A stretch of DNA of 64,000 bases from Dioszegia crocea (lineage: Eukaryota; Basidiomycota; Tremellomycetes; Tremellales; Bulleribasidiaceae), in NCBI GenBank assembly GCA_001600615.1, contig BCKK01000011.1:618839-682838 (forward strand), read 5' to 3'. Below are positions 33,924-44,406 of this stretch, one piece after another. The notes under the pieces are model-generated. The model did not search any database. It saw only the letters and a list, made by a program, of their open reading frames with translations, and was not told the DNA's origin. How positions within the stretch are numbered: the stretch's first letter is position 1; every line of letters starts with the position of its first letter. The translations under genes and the position numbers were made by a program.

Positions 33924-34735
33924 GATGAAGCCATGGTGGAAGGGGTAAATGCCTACCGAAAGAAGAAACGAGAATGCAAGATTGCACAAGGGACGGGGGT
34001 GCCGGTTTGGCGTAACTCTCGCCGATCTGCTTGATGAGGTGCTATCTAACGATACTGACAGGCATCATGCTCCTTACATCTTGCGTGGTACTCACTCTGA
34101 TACGATATTACTCATCCCCATCGGCTACTTTGTGTCTCTACAACGGAGCGTTCCCATACCCAAGCGTGGCCGCGGGCAAGTCAAAAATTACCGCTTTGGG
34201 AAATATGCAATCCAAGAGGCGGGTCTCTCTGTGTTCTATGGAGGGCTAGTATTGCGCCCAATTGACTTATTCTGACCCAGTAATGTAGCTCGCAAGTAAA
34301 GAGGCCAACACGTCTTCTCAGAGATCTGTCCATGAGATCTACACCCATGCACCAAAGTGCCACTCTGACCAGATCTGCGCATCCTTATCTCCCCCGAACC
34401 TCTGCCGTAATTTGGACCCTTTGCATCCGGCGCCCCCGCACACGAGCCCAGATCTCATCCTCGAATATGACTGGTCCGCTTCCCGAACACTCTTTTGATA
34501 ACGATAGTTGGGTGCTGTTGGCTGGGCAAAGTTCTGGACTGGTCCAAAACCCGAGCTATAAACGTCGGGGTTCCGCCCATTCCGAATACGATAACGATAA
34601 GAGTATGGATCTAAGAAAAGTCTAAAGTGCGGGTATATATCAGATCCACCCAGGAGCGGGATAACTCTCTCCCTTCATCTCTCCCACTTGCTCACTGACT
34701 CACTCCAGCCGACCTTCACTCATCTTTCAGCCATA
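33924..34735. promoter_or_regulatory. Permease upstream region with repeated GATA pairs
   Basis: The 812 bp between NIPSNAP and the second permease gene lack a convincing gene; a 108-codon frame at 33949-34275 has no domain. The identical decamer GATAACGATA occurs at 34497-34506 and 34590-34599, each holding two GATA cores. Fungal GATA factors (nitrogen catabolite control) bind such paired sites, so regulation of the downstream permease is a reasonable inference. Confidence 0.5.
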
Positions 34736-36925
34736 ATGGAGACTGCATCAGAATACGGAGGCAGCGATGTCGACATGGTCAAGTTTGAAAAGCGGATTGT
34801 TCGCAAGATGGATCTGCGGATTATGCCATGGGTTATTGTCTGCAAGTTGGCCCAGTCAGAAAGGTGTGCTGTACATATGCTGAGACTACAGGTTATCTTC
34901 TCAATTATCTGTAAGTCGACTCGGCGTACTTCCGGGCAAAGCTAACCAGCGTAGCGACCGAACAAACTTGGGTAACGCGTAAGTCTTCCCACTCCTTCCA
35001 GTCTCTGGCGAATTTGAGCTTATCCTACAGACGAACATTGAACAATGATATCCCTGGTCACTCTCTCGTCGAGCGCTTAAATCTTCAAGGCGACCGATAC
35101 AACTTCATTGTCGCGATCTTCTTTGTGTGAGTTACAATTCCCGACTCTGACGGTGGCTTTGACTGACACTTCAGCCCATATGTCCTCTTTGAGTTCCCCT
35201 CCAACATCGCTTTGAGTGAGTCAGGCCCGCTCTCTATCCCAGGCGCCCAGGCCTCAGCTGATCATGCAGAATACTTCACACCCTCAAAATGGATTGCTCG
35301 GATTATGGTTACTTGGGGTATCGGTACGTCTGTCCATACTTGGACATCGCGGCACCCGCTAACTCTACAGTCACTATCTGCACTGCCGCCGTCAGCACTT
35401 ACGAGGGTCTCATCATCTGCCGTATCTTTTTGGGTATCATGGAGGCAGGCTTCTTCGTGAGTCTCAATTCCCATTCATGCAGTACCCAGCTGACGTAGAC
35501 AGCCCGGTGTAATGTGCTATCTTTGCTTCTGGTACAAGCCAAATGAGCGAGGTGTGCGTATGGCGCTCTTCTCCGCGTCGGTGGCTGTGTCTGGGTGCGT
35601 CCTTTGAAAGCTGCAACGTACGATTTCAGCTGACATCTCAGCGCTTTCGGCGGTCTCATTGCTACTGGTGTTTCGTTCCTATCGGGCAAAGGTGGACTGT
35701 ATGGTTGGCAGTGGCTGTGAGTAGACTTCCACCGATCCCTTTCGCCTTTCCTTCTCAGGCTACATCCCACTTCTTTGAACCAGGCTTATTTACCAGCTTC
35801 GTCCTCGAAGGTATCCCAACAGTCCTCATTGGTATTCTCGTCTGGTTCTACCTTCCCGACTACCCCGAAACCGCCAAATTCCTCACTGTTGAAGAACGCC
35901 GATTTGCTTCTGACCGGATGGGCGACTTTGCGCCCAAGGGTACCGACAAGCACTTTGACAAGGCGGATTTCTACAAGACCATCAAGGCTTTGGACTTCTG
36001 GTTGTTTGCTCTTTGCTACTTCGTACGTTCAGATTTTCACCCACTGAGCACATGCGCTGATATTTGCAGTTCATGACGTGAGTCTCTACTATTCCCACCT
36101 TCTTCCCACTTGGCTCTGCGCTGACTTCTGCAGCAACTCGCTCAACGCATTCGGCTACTTTGCCCCTACCATCATTTCCGGTCTCGGCTTTACAGGTTGT
36201 GAGTCATTCCTATCTCTCCACAGACATCTCGCTGACCCACACAGACCAAGGCCAACTCCTCACTGTGCCCCCAAACGCTTTTGCCTTCTTCGTCATCATC
36301 GGCAACTCGTACTGGTCTGACAGACGGCAAGAGCGACCCATGCACATCATCGGCGGTCTTATCTTTGTCGCCATCGGCTACGTCCTCCTCGCTACTGTCA
36401 ACGGCGTAGCTGGAAGATATATCGGTGTCTTCATGATCGCCTGTACCAACGCTGCTGTCATTCCCTTCATCGCCTACCGGACTGCTACTGTTACCGGTGC
36501 GACAAGTACAGCTATCGCCACTGGTGGAGTGTAAGTCATCACCATGCGGTAGGATGGACATGAGCTGATGGTCAGTATCGCCATTGCCAACATTGCCGGA
36601 GCTGTCGCACCTTTCCTTTTCCCGGCCAAGGACTCACCAAGATAGTGAGTTCTCTCCTTTCCAGCAATCTAAACTCTCGTTGACCTTCAGCTATCCCGGT
36701 CTCTGGACTCTCTTTGCCATGCTCGGCGCTGCTGGGGTCCTTGTTGGTGTGCTTTGGTACCGACTGGGAGGCTCTAGCGAGTACCGCACCGACAGCACGA
36801 TCGAGATGAACGCGCACCACGACTCTCACATCGCCGACGATCTGGATGGCGATGATAAGGATGATGTGCACAGGGCAGGCGGGGCTGTCAGTGTCAAGGA
36901 GCTCGGCAAGACTGCTGGTATGTAA
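34736..36925 (+). CDS. MFS permease, Dal5/anion:cation symporter family (second)
   Basis: A permease of roughly 490 residues in about 11 exons. MPWVIVCYLLNYLDRTNLGN followed by ARTLNNDIPG is the TM1 signature of the Dal5/Tna1-type family. VPYVLFEFPSNIALKYFTPS, ICRIFLGIMEAGFFPGVMCY and WLFTSFVLEGIPTVLIGILV follow, with a hydrophilic C-terminal tail. The TM1 signature is only recovered by using a GC-AG intron at 34843-34891 (donor GCAAGT); the usual GT donors leave the frame broken. A very short exon (LDRTNLGNA) follows. The family imports organic anions at the plasma membrane. Its neighbours, an aldo-keto reductase and a sugar-acid dehydratase, suggest an acid or aromatic substrate, but this is inference. 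Confidence 0.85.
34843..34891 (+). other. GC-AG intron in permease gene
   Basis: This 49-nt intron begins GCAAGT and ends CTACAG with a branch-like GCTGAGAC. Using it joins GTC-T to GT-TAT in frame and yields VIVCYLLNYLDRTN, the expected TM1 motif. No GT donor nearby gives that reading. Confidence 0.75.
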
Positions 36926-37021
36926 TAGAGTATGATTCCATATATGAATGTTGTTATGACCTCAGCATTTATTGTCGGACTACTACAAACGCTGCGTGTG
37001 TACGATATCCTGTGACGTGCC

Positions 37022-38708
37022 TCAGGCCCACTTGGGGAACTGAATGTGTCCGGCCTATACACAATCAGTATTTTCTCTCCTCCTGGACCAAGAAGCTGCT
37101 CACCATGGTTGTCAGCGGACCCTGTGGAGTCTGGTTAGGCAGCAACCTGGGGTCGAGACCGAGATGACCGGTAGGGAAACCGTGATCGAAAGGAGCTGCT
37201 TGATCGAGTCTCTGCATCTGCTCTTCGGTGAGAGTGATGCTAAGCGCCTGCGTGTCATCAGCACTCATCACCACAGAGGAGATTTGTCTGACGCACTTGA
37301 ATGTTGGTCTTGAGATACTCGATGGAAGTGCCGCCCAGGATAGGGAAACAAGCCGAATACATCTGTCGAGCCCAGGCCAGGGCGACTGTGCTGTCAGATT
37401 ATGGCGCAGAATTGTTCTTGTCAGAATGAACATACCATGTGCCAACCTCGTATCGCCTCCAATCTCTTTGGCGACCGATTCGAGTGCATCGCAAATCTTC
37501 TTGTATTCCGGAGACTGCTCGGTTGCGCCGTGTCGCAGTGCCTTCTTTTCAAGCTCCTCGGCCGATTTGAATTGACCTTGGCCTAGGACACCCCATGGAG
37601 CTGTTGATCAGCTCTAAGTCTACAAGGAAGTCATTGGGGACGTACCGATGGACATGCCATAGTCCCTACACATGGGAATGATGTCCCGCTCCATATCCCT
37701 CACGCCGTAGTTGTAGAGCCCTTGGCTGGAAAATTAGCGATATCCCAAAACCCGCCAGTTTGTATTTCACTCACAAGACTACAAACTGGGGCAAAGCATG
37801 TGCCCGAGCGTACTCGTTTGCCTTGGCAACGACCCAAGCTTGAAGTCAGCCTGGTATAGTAGGTCGGGATAGGAAGACTCACCCGGCGTATCCGAAATGC
37901 CCAGATAAAGAACCTTGCCGCTGCGCACAATGTCGGCCAAAGCCTGCATGAGCTCGGGGATGCTTGTTGAGTGGTCCCACCAGTGGACGTAGAATAGATC
38001 GATAAAGTCTGTGCGGAGCTTCTTGAGCGAGGCGTCGAGTGAGTGCTTGAGAGACTTCTTGCTGTTGCCGCCGTAGTTAATCCCGATCCGGCTATCCGTC
38101 CATGGAACGCCGTGTCGATTGGGGTAGAATGCGGTGTACTTTCTGTACAATGTCAGTGAGTGCTAAGGGAGGTGGGTAGTGCACTCACGTTGCGAGGACG
38201 ATATCGTTCCGGATGCCTCGCTTCTCCATCCATTCACCAATGATCATCTCGGACTAGTTGATGAGCGACTTGGACAGACAGGAGAGAGAATTAACTCACC
38301 TGCTCATCTTGATAGTTGTTAGCGCAGTCGATGAAGTTGCCTCCGGCTTTGCTACGGCTGTCAGCTCTTCTAGATGCTCTGAATCTTCAAAAACACGTAC
38401 TAGAAGTAATCGAGATACTCCTCTGCTTCACTGACGTCCAGCTTACCCGCGAGGAATTTCGACCACTGATTACCGATACTCATCGTGCCTAGACAGATAG
38501 GGCTGACCCTGACGCCTGCAGAGGGAGACAGGAGACGATATTTGCGCATCTCGCTGTCGGGCACAGGAGCGGATTTGAACAGGTCCACGTAGCCTGGGAG
38601 AGTCAGCGCTGCACGGTAAAATGCCATGAGTCAGTCACCTCCTCGACCCGTATCAGATGGTTCCGGCGTGTAGTCCGCAGCGCTAGTCTCTTCGTATGGC
38701 TTGACCAT
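37022..38708 (-). CDS. Aldo-keto reductase, aryl-alcohol dehydrogenase (AAD) type
   Basis: About 390 residues in many exons. RLLSPSAGVRVSPICLGTMS and GGNFIDCANNYQDEQSEMII carry the catalytic Asp and Tyr. VLATKYTAFYPNR carries the Lys. SLKKLRTDFIDLFYVHWWDH supplies the active-site His. GKVLYLGISDTPAWVVAKAN and QFVVYQGLYNYGVRDMERDI complete the barrel. Fungal AAD proteins reduce aromatic aldehydes or other carbonyls with NADPH. An apparent final intron (GTGAGC donor, TACTGAT branch, TATAG acceptor) gives the ending AGHIQFPKWA with the stop at 37022-37024. Without it the frame ends at 37065 with SSFLVQEERKY. The start gives MVKPYEETSAADYTPEPSDT. Confidence 0.85.
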
Positions 38709-39895
38709 TGTGTAGATTTGCGGGAAGGGGAGAAGACCTGGAGGTGGAGAGACAGTCAAGAGGGGGTTGCGGGTCGCTCATGTCGATATTTGAGCGCCCG
38801 GCCATATATAGGGCTGAGGGACGTCCTGAATTTACATCACCAACGGTCTCAAGCATGCCTTGCTATGTTAGACGAGCAGGTCATTGCAAGGCGAGGTATT
38901 GTAGGCTACTCGTAGGCGGTGAGCGCGGTGAGTGAAGGTGCTGATGCCGTAAGTGGGAGTGGCGGCTGGGAAATGAGGCCGATGACCGAGCTTGACCTCT
39001 GCTACACGAGCCCGGGCGCCGTGTGAGCGATTTCCTGACCCTAAGCCAGCTGGAAAGTGCACCGGGGGAGCACCGGGTATATCACAGATCTAAATTGAGT
39101 ATGATATCCTACCTCTGCAGAAACGGCCGCCTTTCTGGGATGCGTGCCGGTCAAACGAGGTGGACACAGAATGTCGCGATATTGTCTACTCTCGCTCTCC
39201 TCGTCTAGTTCGCTGAATCGGACAGCTCAGCAACGGAGGGGAGATGAGACATTTGGTAACTGAGCAGACCCTCATTCAGCTTTGATCAAATAAGATCGGC
39301 TCGGAATCATTTAAATGATGAGCTTAAGAAACGAAGACTCACCGCATCGCCGGGCTGATATCTGCGTAGGGATCCCCGAAAGAATGCTACGTCGCTAAGA
39401 GGGTAGCAGACTGACGTAATGTAGAGGAGATGCAGGGACAGAAGCTGACTGTTGAAGTCAGAACTTTTACTGTCAAACTAGCTGACGAAAATCGATTCGA
39501 TCGAGACGTCATTCGGGGTGAGTAGACTTGTCTCCGTATTGAAGAGCTGGCGAGAAAAGTGAGATGGGGCAAGTTCGAGGTGGATGTGAAGATTGTATGA
39601 AAGCGATTGGAGATGATGAGGGGAGTGACAAGTCAACCTGTGCCTTATCTCACAACAAAGGAGGGATTGGCAGACTGCGTCAGTGGCGCCTCTGCAACTG
39701 AGGACCGTGAAGTATGAGATAGGATGAAAAGCTGAATCGAAGCATGATAATGCAGTCTCTGTATCGGCTATCTCAGCCGCTCTCGAGCCCTGCGGGAGCG
39801 CCTGTCCCTGGCAGAATTCCTTCGGTACGACAATTTTGACGCTCTTAGCTAGAGTCGAATCAGATTGATATGCATGAGCATGTCATCCAGTATAG
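38709..39895. other. Gene-poor stretch between AKR and hydrolase remnant
   Basis: About 1.19 kb with only short unrelated frames (38708-38935, 39023-39208, 39387-39572). None shows a domain. The left end should contain the AKR promoter. No repeat or element boundary could be recognised. Confidence 0.4.
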
Positions 39896-41634
39896 TCATG
39901 AGTTGTAACCTGGGATCTCGCCGGATGGAGTAGGAACGGTGCAGCGAGATACCACTCGGACACCCAAAGCGAGTCGCTCCCCGCCACCCGCCACCCTCTC
40001 CAAGCGGAAAGGACTGCCATACTTTGGCTGTGCCGCCTGATCCCCATCTCGACCCCACTGCCGATACTCCAGACATCCCGCATACCTACCTCCGCCGAGG
40101 CAAGTAATGATCGGCTTGATGTCGCCGTGTAGCCAACACATCCAAGGGAAAGTGACGCATTGTGGCCGGGACTCGACATTCGACGTTGAAGTGAAGGAGA
40201 TTTTGCCGATACCTGAGCCGATGTAGATGCCTGTAATAGGATTTGATGACGTCGCAGCGAGGCCATGAACAGGGCCGAAGTCTGCAGTCTCTTCTCGAAT
40301 CCGCTCGACCCTTTCAGTCGTCATTCTGGGCGTGTCAGAAAATACTCGATGAATAACGCTCAACTCACGCTTTAAATACCGGTCCCATTGGATCTCCCAA
40401 GATTCGGCTGACTACCATCCCCACAATCAAAGAGCCCAATTCCCCTCCCTCTGAGTTGTTGTTGAGGCTGAGCACTGAGATCCCCAACGAAGGCAAAATG
40501 GTGATGAGTCCAGAGAACCCACTGACGGCTCCCCAGTGCTCGATGTATGGTACGCCCTTGTACGTCCCGTTGAACATACCGAGGCTGTACTGCTCGCCCT
40601 CGTCAATTATCGTGATACCGGGACGGATCGGATCGAAAGCGGGAATGAGTGGCGTTGACAGTGCTGAGCAGTGGGGATCCGCAAGGAGGTAGGCGAGCCA
40701 TTTTGCCCAATCGAGTCAGTCTCAATTCTTAGATCTTGTCCTGAGATGAACTTTAGACTCACCATATCTTCCGCACAGCTGACCAATCTACCAGCGCTCT
40801 TCCAGGCAGTACCAGGCAGCGACTGCAGTCCGGAGGCTTTACCAAAGGGAAGAGCAAACATCGGGGAGCCAATAAACGGTTGCTCCGCCTGAGAGTTCTC
40901 CACCAATGTGTCCCTCTGCCATATCGTCACCGCTGTTCCCCTCGTAGCCAGTATGCGTCATACTCAGGGGTCCGGAAAACACCCGCTCGATATATCGCTC
41001 AACACACTCGCCTGACAGCGCTTGTATGGCGAGAGCGCAGACGTCGTACATGATGGTGTTGTAGGAAAAGGGTATACCGGGCAGGCGAGCGCAGGGAAAA
41101 TGAGCGAGGTACTCATACTGCTACTGCCAGTATAGCAAGACTTGATTTCCAGGAGTCGAACACAACTTACGATCGAAGTTGAACTGTCAGTGATCTCCGA
41201 CCAGCATCCGGCATTGCTCTCCAGACCTGTCGTATGGCCCAAGAGATGTGCGAAAGTCACAACAGCATCACCCGATGTTTCGTTCGAAAGCCGAAACTCA
41301 GCGAGTACTGAGCGAACTGGTGTGTGTTTGCTGAGATTTGCATCCCCGAGTAGGCGCAATAGAGCGAGGGAGGTGATCTGCTTGCCTCACGAGGCCAGAG
41401 GAAAGCGTGTCTGTTGAATCAGCATAGATCGCAGGGTTCACTTACTGTTTGTGCGACTGCTGTATCGCCGTAAGCAGTCCCGTATGACTTGTACATGTTT
41501 TGACCTGGCTCGCTCAGTGAGGCATGCCGATGAATCACTATCGAGACGCCGGGGATCGACGCCTCGCGAGCGAAGGTCTTGATGACATCGTCGAATTCGG
41601 CGTCCAGAACTTCCTGATCTAGGCTCTGAGCCAT
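39896..41634 (-). pseudogene. Class-C beta-lactamase-like serine hydrolase, broken
   Basis: The remnant keeps many marks of the beta-lactamase-related/LACTB-type serine hydrolase fold (S12-like). These include FAREASIPGVSIVIHRHA, LGHTTGLESNAGCWSEI, IPFSYNTIMYDVCALAIQAL with the YxN-type motif, GPLSMTHTGYEG, GRLVSCAEDM and EHWGAVSGFSGLITILPSLG. Three lesions were found. A TGA at 41387-41389 falls inside the catalytic S-x-x-K stretch (Ser-stop-Gly-Lys). A one-base frame change lies at a C run (40938-40941). The expected splice acceptor at 40707-40708 reads GG instead of AG. Family members hydrolyse esters, amides or lactones. Sequencing error could explain one lesion but hardly all three. The 3' third stays open to 39896. 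Confidence 0.75.
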
Positions 41635-42177
41635 GATGAGCTAGAACTATAGGACGTTGGACGTTTTATTAAGGGAGAGTCAGATTTGTCAATGCCTTAT
41701 GGAGTCAGGAGTCCAGGGCTGTCCAAGATCGATGATATAGGAGGTGGTGGTTGGAGATATGCCCTACGGGGTCCCAGGTACAAAGGACGTGGCACGAAGT
41801 CGACCTAGTAGCATGACCGCATGTCAATGTTAAATGTCAAGGGGTAATACCTGTGTAGATGCAGGCAGATGAGTAACTCCTTCAAGCTGATTGACAGATA
41901 AGTGACAGATAGTACTAGTGAGGAGTGAGAGCCAGACGATGCCGATGCCGCGATGCCGAGATGCCGTCATCCTGTCCCCACCCAAATTCCCTCGGCCCCG
42001 CGCCGGACCGACTTTGCGCCGCCTACAGCCGGGCCAAGTCTGCCATCTCCCCTCGGTATGATAGGTCAGCTGTCCATCTCTTGAGCTTGGCTTCACCACT
42101 TGTGCATAGTCCCCTCCCCCCTCGACTGTTATACACAGCCCTACCTTCCCTCTCCACACAGTCCATCCTCACACAAT
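41635..42177. promoter_or_regulatory. Upstream region of sugar-acid dehydratase gene
   Basis: A 543-bp divergent gap between the hydrolase remnant and the dehydratase. It includes a short tandem GATGCCG/GATGCCGAGATGCCG repeat at about 41938-41966. The CT-rich leader before the dehydratase ATG is typical. No gene is seen. Confidence 0.45.
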
Positions 42178-44382
42178 ATGACCTGTGAAGGTTGCACATG
42201 CGGTCGAGCCGATGCCCCTGCTGGACGCGTCGAGTCAGGCGGTCTCGCAGCTGCGGAACAAGTACTCAACCAAGAACAAGCCCAGAATGGCCAGGATCTA
42301 TACGCTTCGAGGTCTTCACGATCATTCACTGCTCCTGCAGACTGGGTCGAGCCTGCCGAGGGTGTCGAACCCGCTGTACCCCTCAGGTCAAAGAAGTGGT
42401 TCAATGAGCCCGGAGATGACATGGTTGGGTGTTACGTCGAGCGATATCTTAATGGAGGTTTGACCTGTGAGTTTGGAGCTGGGGATGGAGAGCTTGACTA
42501 AAGACCTCAGCTGGAGAAATCATCGCCACTCGCAAGCCCATCATCGGTATCGCCCAGACCGGGTCCGACCTCGCTCCTTGCAACTCGCACCATGTTCAGC
42601 TTGCCAAGCGAGTCCGAGATGGAATTCTCGCTGCTGGCGGAACCCCGTTCGAGTTCCCTTGTCATCCCATCCAAGAGACCGGCAAGCGCCCCACGGCCAG
42701 TCTGGACAGGAACCTGGCGTATCTGAGCTTGGTTGAGGTGCTATATGGCTACCCCTTGGATGGTGTCGTCCTCTTGACAGGCTGTGACAAGACGTGAGTG
42801 ACAGCGAAGACGTCTAGCTAATATCAGAACTCCTGCACTCCTTATGGCTGCTGCGACTGTGAACATTCCTGCGATCTCGATGAATGTCGGTCCGATGTTG
42901 AATGGTATGTCCTGACTATACTCGTTAGCTGACTTTTAGGCTACGCCGGAAACAACCTCGTCGGATCTGGCACTGTCGTCTGGGATGCCCGCAAAGCTCT
43001 CTCTGAAGGAAAGATCACCGACGCTGAGATGTTGCGCTTCGTCTCCACTTCTGCGCCAAGGTAAGTACTCCTTTCCTCACCTAGAATCTACCTAAATCTG
43101 CAGTGTCGGCCACTGCAACACTATGGGTACCGCCTCGACTATGAACGCCTTGGCCGAAGCACTCGGCATGTCCCTCCCTGGATCGTCATCCATTCCCGCC
43201 GTATACCGCGAGCGAGGTGCATGTGCATACCAAACCGGTCTCCGCATCGTCGACCTCGTCATGCAGGATGTCAAACCGTCCGATATTATGACTCGAGGCG
43301 CTTTCGAGAATGTCATTGCAGCCTGTACGGCCATTGGCGGATCTACCAATGCGCCCATCCATATCAACGCCATAGCCAAGCATATCGGTATCGAGCTGGA
43401 CTGTGACGACTGGCAGAAAATCGGCCACGAGCTGCCACTCTTGGTCAATATCCAACCTGCTGGCAAGTATCTCTGTGAGGAGTATCACCGCGCTGGAGGT
43501 CTACCAGGTACGTCTGTACCCGATTGTCAGATCTCAGCTAACATCTCAGCTGTCATTGCCGAATTGCTAAAAGCTGGCAAGCTCCCCGCTCCGGACGCCA
43601 TGACTGTATCTGGCAAATCCATCGGCGACAACTGCCGAGACGACTTTGCGAATGACTCTCGAGTCATCATGCCATTCGAAAAGCCTCTCATGGCTGAGGC
43701 TGGCTTCGTCCACCTCAAGGGTACTCTGTTCGACAGTGGCATCATGAAGACATCGGTCATCTCTCCTGCTTTCCGACAGCAATTCCTTGAGAACCCCAAC
43801 GACCCTATGGCATTCGAGGGACCTGTGGCGGTGTTTGAGGGACCGGAGGATTACCACCACAGGATCGAGACGGATAGTAGTATCCACGAGGGGACTATTC
43901 TGATTATGAGGGGTGCAGGACCACAGGGATACCCAGGAGCGGCAGAGGTGGTGAACATGATTCCTCCTGGAAGGTTGATCAAGAAGGGCATCGAGGTGAG
44001 TACACTTCCTACAAGCTTGGTCCTTGCTGACCTTCAGCTCCCCTGTATCGGAGACGGCCGTCAATCCGGTACTTCCGGCTCTCCCTCCATCCTCAACGCC
44101 TCACCCGAAGCTGCCACTGGAGGCATGCTCGGCTACCTCAAAGACGGCGATGTGGTCCGTATCGACCTGAAGAAGAACACCGCCGACGTGCTGCTCTCAC
44201 CCGAAGAGATTGAAAAGAGGAAGAAGGAGAGGGGACCATTCAAGATTCCGCCCAGTCAAACCCCTTGGCAGGAGATCTTCAGGAAAGAAGTTGGAGAGTT
44301 GAGCGAAGGGATGGTTTTGAACGGTGCAGTCAAGTTCCAGCGGATTGCTCAGACATTCGGTGTACCCAGGAGGAACCACTAG
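42178..44382 (+). CDS. IlvD/Edd-family dehydratase, aldonic-acid type
   Basis: More than 600 residues in seven or more exons. [20 protein letters not shown] and [15 protein letters not shown] give the first two Fe-S cysteines, and [20 protein letters not shown] the third. [20 protein letters not shown] and [20 protein letters not shown] follow. The C-terminal [20 protein letters not shown] then AATGG is the signature of sugar-acid dehydratases (L-arabinonate, D-xylonate and related) rather than of the mitochondrial Ilv3 enzyme. It would dehydrate a pentonate or similar aldonate to a 2-keto-3-deoxy acid. The N-terminus MTCEGCTCG carries three extra cysteines and is not a mitochondrial presequence. 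Neighbours with reductase, hydrolase-remnant and permease identity fit a catabolic cluster. Confidence 0.88.
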
Positions 44383-44406
44383 GCTTGGCATGTAGAAACA
44401 GGTCTA

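Noticed and set aside
39023..39572. Short frames between the AKR and the hydrolase remnant
   Set aside because: No domain, no coherent splicing, and composition unlike the neighbouring genes.
40920..40985. 31-nt intron to explain the hydrolase frame change
   Set aside because: It would delete the conserved PLSMTHT segment and is shorter than other introns here; a one-base indel at the C run fits better.
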